DNA of 64,000 bases from the NCBI GenBank assembly GCA_016718265.1, contig JADKDZ010000011.1, positions 73,843 to 137,842 on the forward strand, given 5' to 3'. This document shows, in pieces, positions 48,020 through 57,912 of the stretch. Numbering within the stretch: the first letter of the stretch is position 1; each line of letters opens with the position of its first letter. Position numbers and translations under genes: made by a program. Source of the DNA: Uliginosibacterium sp. Its GTDB lineage: Bacteria > Pseudomonadota > Gammaproteobacteria > Burkholderiales > Rhodocyclaceae. Under the pieces are notes generated by a model. It searched no databases. It saw nothing but the letters and a program-made list of their open reading frames with translations, and was not told the origin of the DNA.

Positions 48020-49591
48020 ATGACAAACCGGGAAAAAGAAGACGGCTCGATGCCAGAGCCCTCCGTGCTTGAAGCCAGAAAGCGGATGCGCAAACAGATC
48101 CTGGATGAATACAGCGCTTCTGCGCCTGAAATTTTGAAAGAATGGGAAGAAATGGCGCCCGTAGGTCTTGAGCGCATGGATGCGCCCACTCTTTCCACAT
48201 CTCAGAAAGAAGATTTGATGCCGAACGCCATGACTACAGAGTCTTCCTTGCGGGAGCATTGGCTCTCCGTCGCCATCGCAAGACACGTGTTTGCACATCC
48301 TGATTTCGGGATTGTGTTCGCACGCGACCCTTTTGATCTGACTACCGCTGAGCGTTATGGCTTGCGGCCGATTATTGTTTACAGCGTTACGGTGGCCGAC
48401 ATCGGACTCCGCCACTTGGCATTTTCAGCTGCTGAAAAGCCCTCATCATTTTTGAACGTGTTGCAGGATTTGTGGCGCACCTCACCGGTGTTAAGAGGGA
48501 GGCCTGATGTGCTGAAGATCAGTCGCAATGTTGAACGCGCATGCCCTGAGCTTGCTGAGTGTGCGAAGCAGCTCGGCGTTCAACTGACCGTGGCTGACGG
48601 CAAGGACAAGAAATTTGCGGCCATATTGCGATACACACACAAAGCTGTGCTGGAGCTGTTCTGGTCAATCAGTGTATCCAAAGGGACGACACTGAACTCC
48701 ATTGCTGACCTGAACGCTGCCGCATTGAGCAAAGCCGAGAGCGATGCACGATATCGCTCTCAAGGGCAGCACCGCTCAGGCCGCGAAGCCGCTGAACAGG
48801 CTCAGGCGTGGATGGCATTGCCTGTTCGCCCACTCGCCAACACGCTACCCCAGGATGTCCCTTGGTTGGGCGGAAAATGGTTACACGCATGGGAAAACGA
48901 CTTGCCGCCTGTGCCCGCTTTGAAAATGCTTGATGCCAATGGTGTCAAGTTCATGATCCATGATGAAGAACAAATCCTCGATGAAGATGAGTTTCTTCCT
49001 GAAGACTTCTACGACTCAGCGAAGAAGGTCAAACCTCTTGTCGCGAACTGGCCGAATCCTCCGGTCGAAATAGCCAAGGCGCTAGGCATTACCTTGCGTG
49101 AGTTGAACTGGTTTGCGGGCGCCGAAGCGCCGCTTGCGCAGAGTGAACGGACCCGGCTGTTGTCCATGCTGGGCGTTGAAAAGAGAAATTTTCACAGCTA
49201 TTACGATTGTGTCGGGCCTTGTGTATTGGTCGCCAAAAGTCAGTCGGTCACCGAGGCCTATGAAGATATTTCATGCGGCGGTGATTTAAAGTTTTCTTTC
49301 GAAGCGCTTCCTTGCAAGGGGCTGGCGGACCCAAGCTGGCGATATCTGGTTTTTGGCGCGCATGGCCAACAAATCAGCATCATCATGGTGCCACGTGGCA
49401 GCGCCATTGCGTCCAGAATGGACAAGACCAGCTTCATGAACTTCAGGGGATCACAAGAGGTTCCGGCTCACATTTATCAAGACATCGTTGCATCCTGTGC
49501 TCGTGCTTGCCTGCGCCCGCAAGACAACAGGAAGGAAATGATGGCCTTCTCTGACAGATTCGAAAAATACGCATCCGAGATTAATTGGTAG
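48020..49591 (+). CDS. Unrecognised 523-residue protein in the transposon
   Basis: The intact frame starts MTNREKEDGSMPEPSVLEAR. I choose the ATG at 48020 because GGAAGAA lies six bases upstream; an in-frame ATG at 48005 is the alternative. The protein is soluble, with no signal or membrane helices. The first 85 residues look helical and charged, then a region with HWLSVAIARHVFAHPDFGI follows, and an acidic patch (DEEQILDEDEFLPED) lies near residue 325. I recognise no domain. It begins 59 bases after tnpS, so it may be co-transcribed. Confidence 0.65.
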   Translation: MTNREKEDGSMPEPSVLEARKRMRKQILDEYSASAPEILKEWEEMAPVGLERMDAPTLSTSQKEDLMPNAMTTESSLREHWLSVAIARHVFAHPDFGIVFARDPFDLTTAERYGLRPIIVYSVTVADIGLRHLAFSAAEKPSSFLNVLQDLWRTSPVLRGRPDVLKISRNVERACPELAECAKQLGVQLTVADGKDKKFAAILRYTHKAVLELFWSISVSKGTTLNSIADLNAAALSKAESDARYRSQGQHRSGREAAEQAQAWMALPVRPLANTLPQDVPWLGGKWLHAWENDLPPVPALKMLDANGVKFMIHDEEQILDEDEFLPEDFYDSAKKVKPLVANWPNPPVEIAKALGITLRELNWFAGAEAPLAQSERTRLLSMLGVEKRNFHSYYDCVGPCVLVAKSQSVTEAYEDISCGGDLKFSFEALPCKGLADPSWRYLVFGAHGQQISIIMVPRGSAIASRMDKTSFMNFRGSQEVPAHIYQDIVASCARACLRPQDNRKEMMAFSDRFEKYASEINW

Positions 49592-49604
49592 CCCTGGGCG
49601 CTGA

Positions 49605-49975
49605 TCACCTACGTCGCGACGCCTCAGTCCTGCCGGGCTGCAGATCCGCCAAGGGTTGCAGGGCCGAAGCGATCTCCTGACAGATATCGGCCGTTTGCCG
49701 CAGCTCGCCAATAAGCTCCGCAGCAACTTCCCATAAGTCTTCAGACGCCGGCTCGCTCAGATTGGCGCCATTGATAACGGTGTGAGCCATACGATGCAAC
49801 CGGAGCATCTCATCCCTGAGTCCGCCTTGTGCTTTGAAGCGCTGTGCTACAGGCGCCAATCGCTCGACGAGTTCCAGCAACAATGCCGTATCGAAATCCT
49901 GGCGAAGACGGCGAGACGACAGCGGCGACGATCGCCATAAGGCGTGACAGCAAAATCAGGAGCCGGGATCTCCAT
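49605..49975 (-). CDS. tnpC: Transposition regulator TnpC-like (one frameshift)
   Basis: ATG 49975 gives MEIPAPDFAVTPYG. After a one-base shift near 49900 the frame continues FDTALLLELVERLAPVAQ, LRDEMLRLHRMAHTVINGA and SALQPLADLQPG. The pattern matches TnpC of Tn4652/Tn5041, which limits TnpA expression after transcription. It starts two bases after the tnpA stop, on the same strand. About 123 residues in all. Confidence 0.75.
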
Positions 49976-49977
49976 GC

Positions 49978-52900
49978 TCATGCCTTCCGTGTCGGCCGTC
50001 GCATTTCTTGCACCGCCGCTGCGGCTTGCTGGAAGGTTTCATCTTCAATCCACGGTTCAGGTTTGCGTTTGAGTTTCAGGCTGTATTCGCCAAAACGCTT
50101 CACATGGGCAACCTGATAGGGGCTCAGAAAGCTCACTTCTTCATCGGTGATTTTCCACCCCTCCTTTTTCAGACCGCCGAGCGTGCGCATCATATCGACC
50201 GTGTTCTGCAGAATCAGGGCAGAAGCCACCAGATCGTTGTAACGCAGACGTTTCTGTTGTTCGTCCGGCTCATTCACCGCAATCACGTCGCCGCCAAACG
50301 ACAGCCATTTGGCAAAACCATTGTAGGACTCGATCTTGTTGGTGTTGGCCGTAATTTCGGCGCAGCTCTCGACTACCAATCCATTCGAGCAAGAAACCGG
50401 TACGGATGACATTACCGAGTTCCTGAGCGGCAAAGTAAAGACGGTTTTTGCGACTGTAGGAGCCTAGCTTGCGCAGCAGCGTCGCCGATGAAATCTTGCC
50501 CGTGTAGATGGACAACGCTACCTGCATCAAATCCTGCCAATGACGTTCGATCAGGCCCCAATCTGCGCTGTCTCCGAACAGCCGATTGATGTGCTGGTAT
50601 TTCACCGTCTTGTCCGGCCTGTAAAGGGTGAGGTTTTTCCAGTTACGGATGCGCGGCATCAGCTTAATGCCAAGTAGGTGCGTGAAGGCAAAAACCGTTG
50701 CAGACTGGCCCTGTGTATCGGCATGTACAGTATCCGCTTCGACCGAAAGGCCCGCCTTGAGCAAGCCTTCGATCACATAAATGGCTTCCCATACGCACAG
50801 TGGAATGAAGTGGCGGAACACCGCGATGTAGTTATTGGCCACATGCCGGTAGGCTACAGCCCCCATCTTCTTATAACGAAAGTGATAGCCTGCTAGCAGG
50901 TTTTCATCATAGAAATCGTACTGAGTGCCATCTGCAGCACGGTTTTGCCGTCGCCCCAAGCCTTGGGTAGATCAAGCCGCAGATACACCTCATTCAACTC
51001 GCGTTGTGCAGCCTCCAAGCTTTCCAGCGACAGATGGCGCCGATTCACAAAAGAGAGCATGTGCGGTGTCACGCCGCTGTTACCAAGATGACGGGCGGCT
51101 TGCGTTGGACCAAGATTGCAGCCCATCGCAAAAATAGTCAGCAGATAGCGTTCAGCAGGCTGATTAAGCTTGGCCATATTGCCCGATAGCGGCCCAAAGT
51201 GCCGTGTGAACCCCATCCAGTGCTCAATGTTGGCCAGCACATCCAGAATATGCCGTGACGGCATATGCTGCGTTAAAGCATTTTGCAGCGACACGACCGA
51301 TGCCGGAATTTCGCGCGCAACAGGTTTGCGCAAGACGGGCTCGCCGTCACCATTGAGTGCCACATCGCCACGACACTCAGGGAATTTGTTATCCAGATGT
51401 TGGGCGGTATCGCCCAACCAATCACGCAAGCTGCTCGCAAAATTGGCTGCATTCTGCGGAAGCCCAATCTTGTCACAGTAGGCGGGCAATATCTTCTGAC
51501 ACTCATCCCACGACAGCAATTGGTCGCGGTAATCGGCAAACTCCTCGGAGCCGGCAACACTCAGGTCGCCTGAGCGCAGTTCTTCAGCCAGATAGGAAAA
51601 AACACAAATTTCAAGGCTACGGCGGCTTACGCCCAACCCAAAACCTTCTTCGTTACCTTCGCGCAAGAGCTTGCGCCACCGATCCGACACAAAGGACAGG
51701 TCGATGCCATCCTCAATCCATTCGATACGATGTTTGTCCTGATAGGTCTTTATCAAGTCCAAAGCATCAGTCAGTGAGTGATCCTGGGACGTCGGACGAA
51801 TGTCTAGCAGATGAACAAGCCTGAACAGGATGGAACGATGACTCTTGAAGTGCCTCCACACCAGCGGCAGGTAATTGTTGCCGCTTGTGGCCTGTACTTG
51901 AGCACAGGTCTCGCGCACCTTCTCAATCCCGCCCGCTGGGGCCAGGTAGTCACGGATCTGCCCCCCGGCTACGGCGTTGTCTGGCTCGATGGCAAGAATG
52001 GAAAGAACGCCATCGAGCGTTCCGATCAGTTTCTCAATCTGGCTGCGCTGGCTGAACTGGATCTGCTCCAGTTCTTCCTTGGCTCGTTTATGAATCGTAG
52101 CGACTCGGCGAAGGAACATTTCCGCCAGTTGGTCGCGAGCCCGAACCTGCATACGCTGAATCAAAGCGACCATGAGCGTGAAGCGTTTGGCTTCTGTGCA
52201 TTCGCGCAGCTCGGACACGTCGTAGGCCATGGCTTGCGCCGCAAAATGGCGAATTTTCGTATCCACAACCCCATCAAAAAGGGAGTTGACACCGGAAACT
52301 GATTCGAGCCATTCCAGATGCTCGACCAACATTTCAAGGTGTTTGCGGGTAGGGCGCTTCGCCGATTTCTTGAGTGTGTTGTACTCACTCTGGCGATGTT
52401 CCAGCTTGTCGGTGAGAAGCAGCGCTTTGAATCCTTCCAGAATCTTTGGAGGAATCCTGCTCAGCACCGTATTGAATATCCGTTCCTGCACCTCCGCGTG
52501 CGCACGCTCAGCCAGGGTGTCCAATGCAGAAAAGGCCGGGAGCTCCATCTGCTGATGTACCAGCTCATCGACGAGCGCATTGATGATATCGATGCGCTGG
52601 TCTAGCAGCTCTGCCGATTCGTGCGCTAGCTTGTCCGCAATTTCGCTGGCGTCGGTGCCATAGAAAGCCTTGACGCGCAGATAGCTCCGAACAGCCGCCA
52701 TGTGCCGGTACAGGGTGCGCTCCGTTGAGTAGTCAATAACGATCCGCTTGGCGTAACCCAATGATTCGCGCACGTGATTGATGACTTCGGGCGGGACATC
52801 TTCCAGAGAGGGGAAGTAATGCAGGTACTGAAAGGTTTTCAGCAGCACCAGGAGGCCGAGTCGCTGGATTGGCGTGCGAGCCGTACGTTCGGCCCACGCT

Positions 52901-52995
52901 CGCTCTTCTTCAGTCGGCGTGAAGTTTCGCTGCAGCTCTTTGCCAGCCGGAGGCTTGCTAAAGCGCGGATAGGCTGTGCGTTCTATCGATACCAT
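49978..52995 (-). CDS. tnpA: Tn3-family transposase TnpA (two frameshifts)
   Basis: TnpA is a large DDE transposase of the Tn3 superfamily that moves the element by replicative transposition. The first 700 residues are intact from MVSIERTAYPRFSKP, including the DUF4158-like N-terminus and the catalytic-domain start. After a shift near 50930 come YDFYDENLLAGYHF and VEADTVHADTQGQS, and after a second near 50370 NTNKIESYNGFAKWL, which hold the later acidic residues. The total of about 1005 residues is full length. Its 5' end lies 108 bases from the right terminal repeat. Confidence 0.92.
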
Positions 52996-53103
52996 GCGGT
53001 GTCCCTCTGGCCCTGAAGGAGGGATAAGGATAACTTGCGCAGATGGCGGAAAGGTGACGGTTACGAAAAAACTTTCAGCAAAACAAACGATTACGTAGCC
53101 AAT

Positions 53104-53136
53104 GTCCTAATTTTTGCTTCATCCCGGCTGTACCCC
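53104..53136 (-). repeat. Right terminal inverted repeat of Tn3-family transposon
   Basis: Read on the minus strand, it starts GGGGT and ends AGCAAAAATTAGGAC, matching 32103-32135 at 29 of 33 positions. The neighbouring gene (53137-53434) stops abruptly at its outer edge. Confidence 0.85.
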
Positions 53137-53434
53137 AAATACAGCAAAAAAGCCATAGCCAACAGCGACTTCTTTGCCGACATCCCCCTAGGATGCCTTG
53201 TGCGACCTTTGCTCCCTGCGCACCCAGTTTCTCAATTCTCTCTTTCACAAGATCGACTTCCTGAATTGGGCTTAACGCAGTCAGCATACCTTCAGTCAGG
53301 GGTCAGTGAAACGGCCATATCCGGCTTGGGAGCCTGGTCACCGCGCCAGTGATTGATACCGAACTCGTAGCGTTCTCCCGCCGGAACTGCTACCCACCTT
53401 TATCGCCACTCCACATGATGATCGTGCCACGCAT
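53137..53434 (-). pseudogene. Gene truncated by the transposon, N-terminal part
   Basis: ATG 53434 follows CAGGAG and encodes MRGTIIMWSGDKG, then, after a one-base shift, VAVPAGERYEFGINHWRG, then LSPIQEVDLVKERIEKLG and GDVGKEVAVGYGFFAVFG. The start resembles cold-shock/OB-like domains (GTIxxWxxDKGxAVxxGERYEF). A hydrophobic segment was beginning when the gene meets the GGGG of the transposon end. Two indels and the insertion break it. The missing 3' part is not found at the other transposon end. Confidence 0.6.
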
Positions 53435-53475
53435 TGTGTCTGCTCCTGTCGAATACTGATTTAGTGTCCGCTGCA

Positions 53476-54437
53476 TTACTTGAGTATTTTCTTGAGAAGG
53501 CCTCCCAGATCTAAAGCACTCCCCCCGGTAGACGTGGACGAGGCGCTCTCCGCGCTCCCTGGGTCGGCCAGCCAATACGGCGACACAGCATCAACATGAG
53601 GTAGTCCTGCAGGACCATAGGTCTCGGCGAGCTCGGTTGCACTCATGTTTGTAGAGGGCGTTAACTTGCTACCGTCCTCGCGGAAAATAGCTGGGGTCCC
53701 TGACATGCGGGCCCCGACTGCCGACAGAATATCTCTCAGCTGATACGCCAACTGGGACGCGCTTCGCGCATCAATATCACAGGACGCTGACGGCGGGATT
53801 GCCCCGCTTTGCCAATACGACCGCCACGCTTGCCCTGATTCGCCAGAACACCAGATTCGAGAGACTTTTTGCCAAGACGCACTTCCATCTCTTTCTACAT
53901 CTCTTAAAGACATGGGGATAATGTAAAAGGTCGTGTTCACAGTTGCTGCATTCTTACGAAGTGACTCTTCCATCTTTCGGCAGTAGCCACAGTCAATGGC
54001 CGAGAAGAGCACGAGTCGACGTCCGCCTCCGGCACCGTACCGCACGGTGATCAATCGTTCGTAGTCAATGCTTGCCATGACCTCGCGGCGCAACGAAGCC
54101 CACTCTGAATCACTCAAAGGCCGTGCCTTCACCCGGCTGAGCAGGCAAGACATTGAACTTCTTGCTGTCCCCCCTCCAGAGTCGCCGCTTCGTTTATGTA
54201 TGCGATGAACGAGCCCTGCTGGCTGCGCAGCTCGTAGATACCGCGCACCAGCGTCGGAAGGGCGACAGCCCGTGACTCATCCACACCGGGAATGACAAGA
54301 TCCAGCATTGAGAGCCGCTCGAAGTAGCGGTGCTTCGCTGCAGTAGCGTCGGCAGACACAGGCAACGAGAGCAATAACAAGCAGAAAGCCAAGGCCAAGC
54401 CACATGTCCGCCCTAACGAAAATTGTCCACAATCCAT
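53476..54437 (-). CDS. DsbC/DsbG-like periplasmic thioredoxin-fold protein (one frameshift)
   Basis: The N-terminal frame from 54437 starts with a signal-like segment (GLALAFCLLLLSLPVSA) and ends in QCLACSAG; the next frame takes over near 54140. It holds LVLFSAIDCGYCRKMEE, a CxxC thioredoxin motif, a long helical insert, and SGTPAIFREDG with the cis-Pro. That order is of DsbC/DsbG-type isomerases, which are often encoded in conjugative or accessory regions. It ends in a Gly/Leu tail (DLGGLLKKILK). About 320 residues. Confidence 0.72.
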
Positions 54438-54461
54438 TTCAAATCTCCAGCTTCAACTTGA

Positions 54462-55226
54462 TCAAATGGTGGCGATGACTTCGCCGCCCTCTTGTTCGAT
54501 GTCCCCCGTTCGGGTACTGGGTATAAGTGTTCGCGTGGTACTTAGAACCTCTATTCTGGTTATCTCGGCCTGAATGGTTCGTCGTCCTGAGACCTCCTCG
54601 GCGTCCTGCGCAAAAAGAAGTAGATTTTTAGCCCTCCGTCCGCCCACGACTTACTTACAAGCGCTTCGAGCTCTTTGGCTTTGGTTTCATCGTCCACCTT
54701 CAAACGCAGAAAACTTGAGGCATTGACTGGACGAATCCAGCTCTCACCGCTAAAACTGTAGGCTTGATCCGGCTTGATGCCGGACAGCGGGAATGACTTG
54801 GTCGAAAAGTCATAGTGCCCCAAGCCGCCAGACGTCTGAATCACAAAGTAGCGCTTCGCCTTGAACCGCTCGATATCTTCAGCCAGCCTTGGCTGAATGG
54901 CCTTTAGCATGTCGTTGCGACGAAAACCGTCGGTCTCAGATCGGTACTCTGAAGACTTCTTCTCCGCGAGCTTCTCCCCAAGGAACAGGCATACCAGAAT
55001 AGGCGTAGTACATCAGCTCGATCTGGCTTCCATCTGTGAGTTCGATGTACTGCGTAAATGGGGTCGCCTTGTCAGCCTGGCGTGCCTGGCGAACAGTCGT
55101 CGCCGGCGAAGCAGCTTGCGGAGCCTCGGCCGCCTCGCGCGCTGAGACTTTTGATGCGCTCGGATCGTCCTTATTGCAGCCCATCATTATCAATGCCATA
55201 CACACGATGGCCATGTTCGTTCTCAT
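54462..55226 (-). CDS. Lipoprotein, possibly DUF4852-like (two frameshifts)
   Basis: ATG 55226 starts MRTNMAIVCMALIMMGC, a lipoprotein signal with lipobox Cys at residue 17. It continues FTQYIELTDGSQIELMYYAY. After a shift near 54940 come ETDGFRRNDMLKAIQPRLAE and FSGESWIRPVNASSFLRL, and after another near 54610 the end GDIEQEGGEVIATI. The pattern recalls a DUF4852-type protein, by memory only. About 255 residues. It precedes the DsbC-like gene by 24 bases on the same strand. Confidence 0.6.
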
Positions 55227-55326
55227 GAGCTATCTCCAGTTAAGATTTGATTATTGTTAGTCGAGGTGTCTTCTGCATGCATTTGCGCTATCACCAATGT
55301 CATTGCATGCATTAGCCGTACGTACA

Positions 55327-55620
55327 CTATTTCTGCTTCACGTACTTCATTCCCATCGGCCCCTGAAGGTTGCCGTCAGGCAGCACCTGCATCACGATGG
55401 CAGCCCCTGCGGGGCCGATTAACTTGACCTTTTCGTCTTCTATGACGTAGGACATCTCAATCTCCACTCCGAGTGCGGCCTGCACAACCTTTCCCCCGGA
55501 CTTGAAAGTAAGACTGCTATCACCAAACCCACCACCACCAGTCATCACATAAGTCCCACTTAAGCTTTTGCCGCAGCTTGCAAGCACAAGCGCACATACA
55601 ATCAAGAACCACTTCTTCAT
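55327..55620 (-). CDS. Small lipoprotein, 97 residues
   Basis: It starts MKKWFLIVCALVLASC (lipobox LASC, Cys 16). The mature part (GTYVMTGGGGFGDSSLTF) looks like a small beta-rich domain of the kind found in many orphan lipoproteins. I use the ATG at 55620; an upstream in-frame ATG at 55641 lacks the signal-like start. It is transcribed away from the Xre regulator and may be under the operator at 55758. Confidence 0.72.
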   Translation of the reverse strand: MKKWFLIVCALVLASCGKSLSGTYVMTGGGGFGDSSLTFKSGGKVVQAALGVEIEMSYVIEDEKVKLIGPAGAAIVMQVLPDGNLQGPMGMKYVKQK

Positions 55621-55757
55621 GGCTATCTCCTGCGCCAACAACAGAATTGAGAGGCCGCCAGGCTTGACGCCTGGCGGGAAGAAAGCACGACCAAAAGCAA
55701 ACCTTATATGTCTTGTTTAGTCATATTAGATCCTGTCACAAAACAAGGGTTGGTTCA

Positions 55758-55792
55758 ACCATATCTGTCTGGTTCAGATAGACAAATATGGT
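55758..55792. promoter_or_regulatory. Operator-like inverted repeat before the Xre regulator
   Basis: Arms ACCATATCTGTCT (55758-55770) and AGACAAATATGGT (55780-55792) are complementary at 12 of 13 positions with a 9-base spacer. The repeat ends five bases before the Xre ATG (55798). A self-regulating operator is likely. Confidence 0.7.
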
Positions 55793-55797
55793 CAACT

Positions 55798-56148
55798 ATG
55801 ACTGATACTTCACGATTGCTAGGGCGACGTCTTGGTGCTCAGATCGCCTTGCGGCGTCGCGCGCATCAATTAAGTCAGGATCAATTGGCGGAGCAGCTCG
55901 GCGTGGCAACCGAGACCATTTCCCGCTTTGAACGTGGCGCTACACTCCCCTCCCTGGTCACCGTGCAACGCTTGGCAGAGGCCTTGGGCGTGCGAATCGC
56001 TGACTTGCTCGGAGAAAGTTCTGTCGCCACCGATGACCAAGTCGACGTCATGCTCTCCTGGATGCGCCCACTCGATACGGAGGGACGCTCATTCGTGATG
56101 GATCTGGTCAAACGCAGCTGTGATTTTTTGAAAGCAAACAAGCGCTGA
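55798..56148 (+). CDS. Xre-family HTH regulator, 116 residues
   Basis: It starts MTDTSRLLGRRLGAQIALRR and has the Cro/CI-type HTH QLSQDQLAEQLGVATETISR FERG at about residues 27-50, then SLVTVQRLAEALGVRIADLLG. The C-terminal 35 residues form an extra helix. The ATG at 55798 is preferred over the upstream frame start because the operator lies before it. It is probably autoregulated and may also control the divergent lipoprotein genes. Confidence 0.85.
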   Translation: MTDTSRLLGRRLGAQIALRRRAHQLSQDQLAEQLGVATETISRFERGATLPSLVTVQRLAEALGVRIADLLGESSVATDDQVDVMLSWMRPLDTEGRSFVMDLVKRSCDFLKANKR

Positions 56149-56197
56149 CCTGACCGGGCCTTCCAACCCGAACGACTACGACGCGGGAGAGGCGCTG

Positions 56198-57148
56198 TCA
56201 CGTCAACCTCCCTGCCCCACAGGCACCAGAAGGAAGTTTCGGGAAGTCACAGCCATAACGCCGCTGCCAGTAGTTATTGACACTCAGGACCTCGACGGAG
56301 GCGTCCTGCTTTTTGGCGAAGAAGCTTGTGTGTTCTGCGTCGCCATACAGATTGAAGACGCGGACGACATCCTCGACACCGACAACCACCCCCAGCTGTG
56401 GCAGCTCAAATCGGGGAAGCTCTGCCAGCTTGTGCCGGTACGGTGCGGGAAAATCCTCGACCGGCATTACATCCAATACGTGGTCGTGGCTGCAGTAGCG
56501 CCAGTAACTCATTCGCAAAGGAAGACTCTTTTCATGCGAAATGGATTCGAGCATTCTTCGACCGTTGTCGATCAACGAGACTCCGGCACTATCTGCAATG
56601 CTGGCGTGTGCATGACACACGGTGTGAACATACGTCGCGTGACTCACCAGCAGTGCTTGCGTGGTGTCGCCACAATGGATGCAACACGCAGCACTCAACA
56701 GCTCCGCGTCGCGACAGGCGCCCTGAATCGCCTCGTGCAATCGAACATCTGTTGTGCTGCCTGACGATTGATAGCACCGATATTCGCAATCATGTCCCAG
56801 CTGGATGATCTGCACACTCTGCCGCACAGCATGCTCATTGCTTCGCAGAGATAGGGTGTCAGCAGCTTGCGCACTGAGTTCAGCGGACGCTGAGTCATGA
56901 TCGGGTTCATGAAGCGAATAGTAGAAACGCAATACGCCAAACTTCTCCTTGATCTGTTCGACCCGGAAGTCGCGCACGCGCTCGCCGAGCTGTCGCACGA
57001 TTTGCTGGCACAAGTGCTCAACGATCCACAGCCAACCGGCAGGAATCGAGCTGCTGCAGCAGGGCGGCTGCGGCACGCCATTCACATGTACTGCAAACAA
57101 TTCAGGATAACGGAGCATGATCGTCGCGAGAACGTTCTGCCTAGGCAT
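56198..57148 (-). CDS. Hypothetical protein with scattered Cys pairs, 316 residues
   Basis: From ATG 57148 (MPRQNVLATIMLRYPELF). The segment GWLWIVEHLCQQIVRQLG to VEQIKEKFGVLRFYYSLHE (about residues 37-78) is a pattern I know from uncharacterised proteins of many proteobacteria; no function is known to me. Later are Cys pairs (CCIHCGD) of a possible zinc site. The last 90 residues look like a separate domain (DAEHTSFFAKKQDASVEVL). It starts two bases from the metallophosphoesterase stop, so it is the last gene of the minus-strand cluster. Confidence 0.55.
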   Translation of the reverse strand: MPRQNVLATIMLRYPELFAVHVNGVPQPPCCSSSIPAGWLWIVEHLCQQIVRQLGERVRDFRVEQIKEKFGVLRFYYSLHEPDHDSASAELSAQAADTLSLRSNEHAVRQSVQIIQLGHDCEYRCYQSSGSTTDVRLHEAIQGACRDAELLSAACCIHCGDTTQALLVSHATYVHTVCHAHASIADSAGVSLIDNGRRMLESISHEKSLPLRMSYWRYCSHDHVLDVMPVEDFPAPYRHKLAELPRFELPQLGVVVGVEDVVRVFNLYGDAEHTSFFAKKQDASVEVLSVNNYWQRRYGCDFPKLPSGACGAGRLT

Positions 57149-57149
57149 G

Positions 57150-57912
57150 TCACACCTCCACGACAAGATCGTCTTGGAACAGTGAGTTCTCCCGATCACC
57201 CCCGGGAAGCGGAGAGCCTGCAGGGTTGGCGATCACACGTGTCTTGCCAACGCGGTAGTCCGAGGATGCGTGGGTATGTCCGTGCACCCAAAGTGCGGGC
57301 TGGTGCCGCTCGATCAGCCAGGAGAGGTCGCTTGCGTAGTAGCCGCTCAGGGGGTCGGATTGGGTGGGGTCGTGCTCAACCAGTGACTTTGGATGGGGCG
57401 CGTGGTGCGTCACGACGATGGTTGGACCAGGAAAGGGCAAGGACAGCTGACTGTCCAGCCAGTCGACGCTGCGCTCGTGCCAGCGAATCATCTCAAGTGG
57501 ATCAAGATACAGACGCGCTTCTTTGTCCACGCGAATCTGGTAGAAGTCGGTCATCAGTCTCTTCTGCGCCAGTACTGAATAAAGATCACCCCAGATTCGA
57601 CAATCGGTCCAGAGCGTCGTACCCAGAAAGCGGGTATTGCCAATGACCACACAATGCCTATCCAAGAAATGCACGGGCACGGGGGCTTGCCGCAACTCCT
57701 CCATCAGCGGGAACCAGAATGTTCCATAGCCCTCGTGATTCCCGGCGACATACACGACAGGGCGTCCGGCAAAAGCCTCCTTAGCCCATGATAGTGCCTG
57801 TGTTTTTACACCGATGTCGCCTGCCAGAACGATGACGTCCGCATCCACATCACCGGGTGGCGTCCAGTTTGCCCATTCAAGATGGAGATCAGGAAAGAAT
57901 CCAGATTTTCAT
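57150..57912 (-). CDS. Calcineurin-like metallophosphoesterase (one frameshift)
   Basis: ATG 57912 begins MKIWILSDLHLEW once a one-base error near 57890 is allowed. Then come VIVLAGDIG, VAGNHEGYG, VTHHAPHP and VHGHTH, which are the metal-binding motifs of this superfamily in order. About 254 residues. It overlaps the 3' end of the preceding gene (stop at 57889), so it is part of one transcript. It is not closely similar to the phosphoesterase at 22.6 kb, which has an extra C-terminal domain. Confidence 0.85.

Larger units (their letters stand above)
32103..53136. mobile_element. Tn4651/Tn4652-type Tn3-family transposon with Cd/Zn/Co resistance cargo
   Basis: Matching inverted ends 21.0 kb apart enclose tnpT, a candidate rst site, a metal-resistance module, tnpS, an unknown gene, tnpC and tnpA. 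The tyrosine recombinase TnpS plus coiled-coil TnpT, in place of a serine resolvase, defines the Tn4651 subgroup, and TnpC occurs in Tn4652/Tn5041 relatives. No 5-bp target duplication is seen, and a gene is truncated at the right end. This suggests rearrangement after insertion, or that the two ends come from different copies. Confidence 0.8.

Noticed and set aside
32098..53141. Target-site duplication flanking the transposon
   Set aside because: The five bases next to the two ends (CACTA and AAATA) do not match, so no duplication is claimed.
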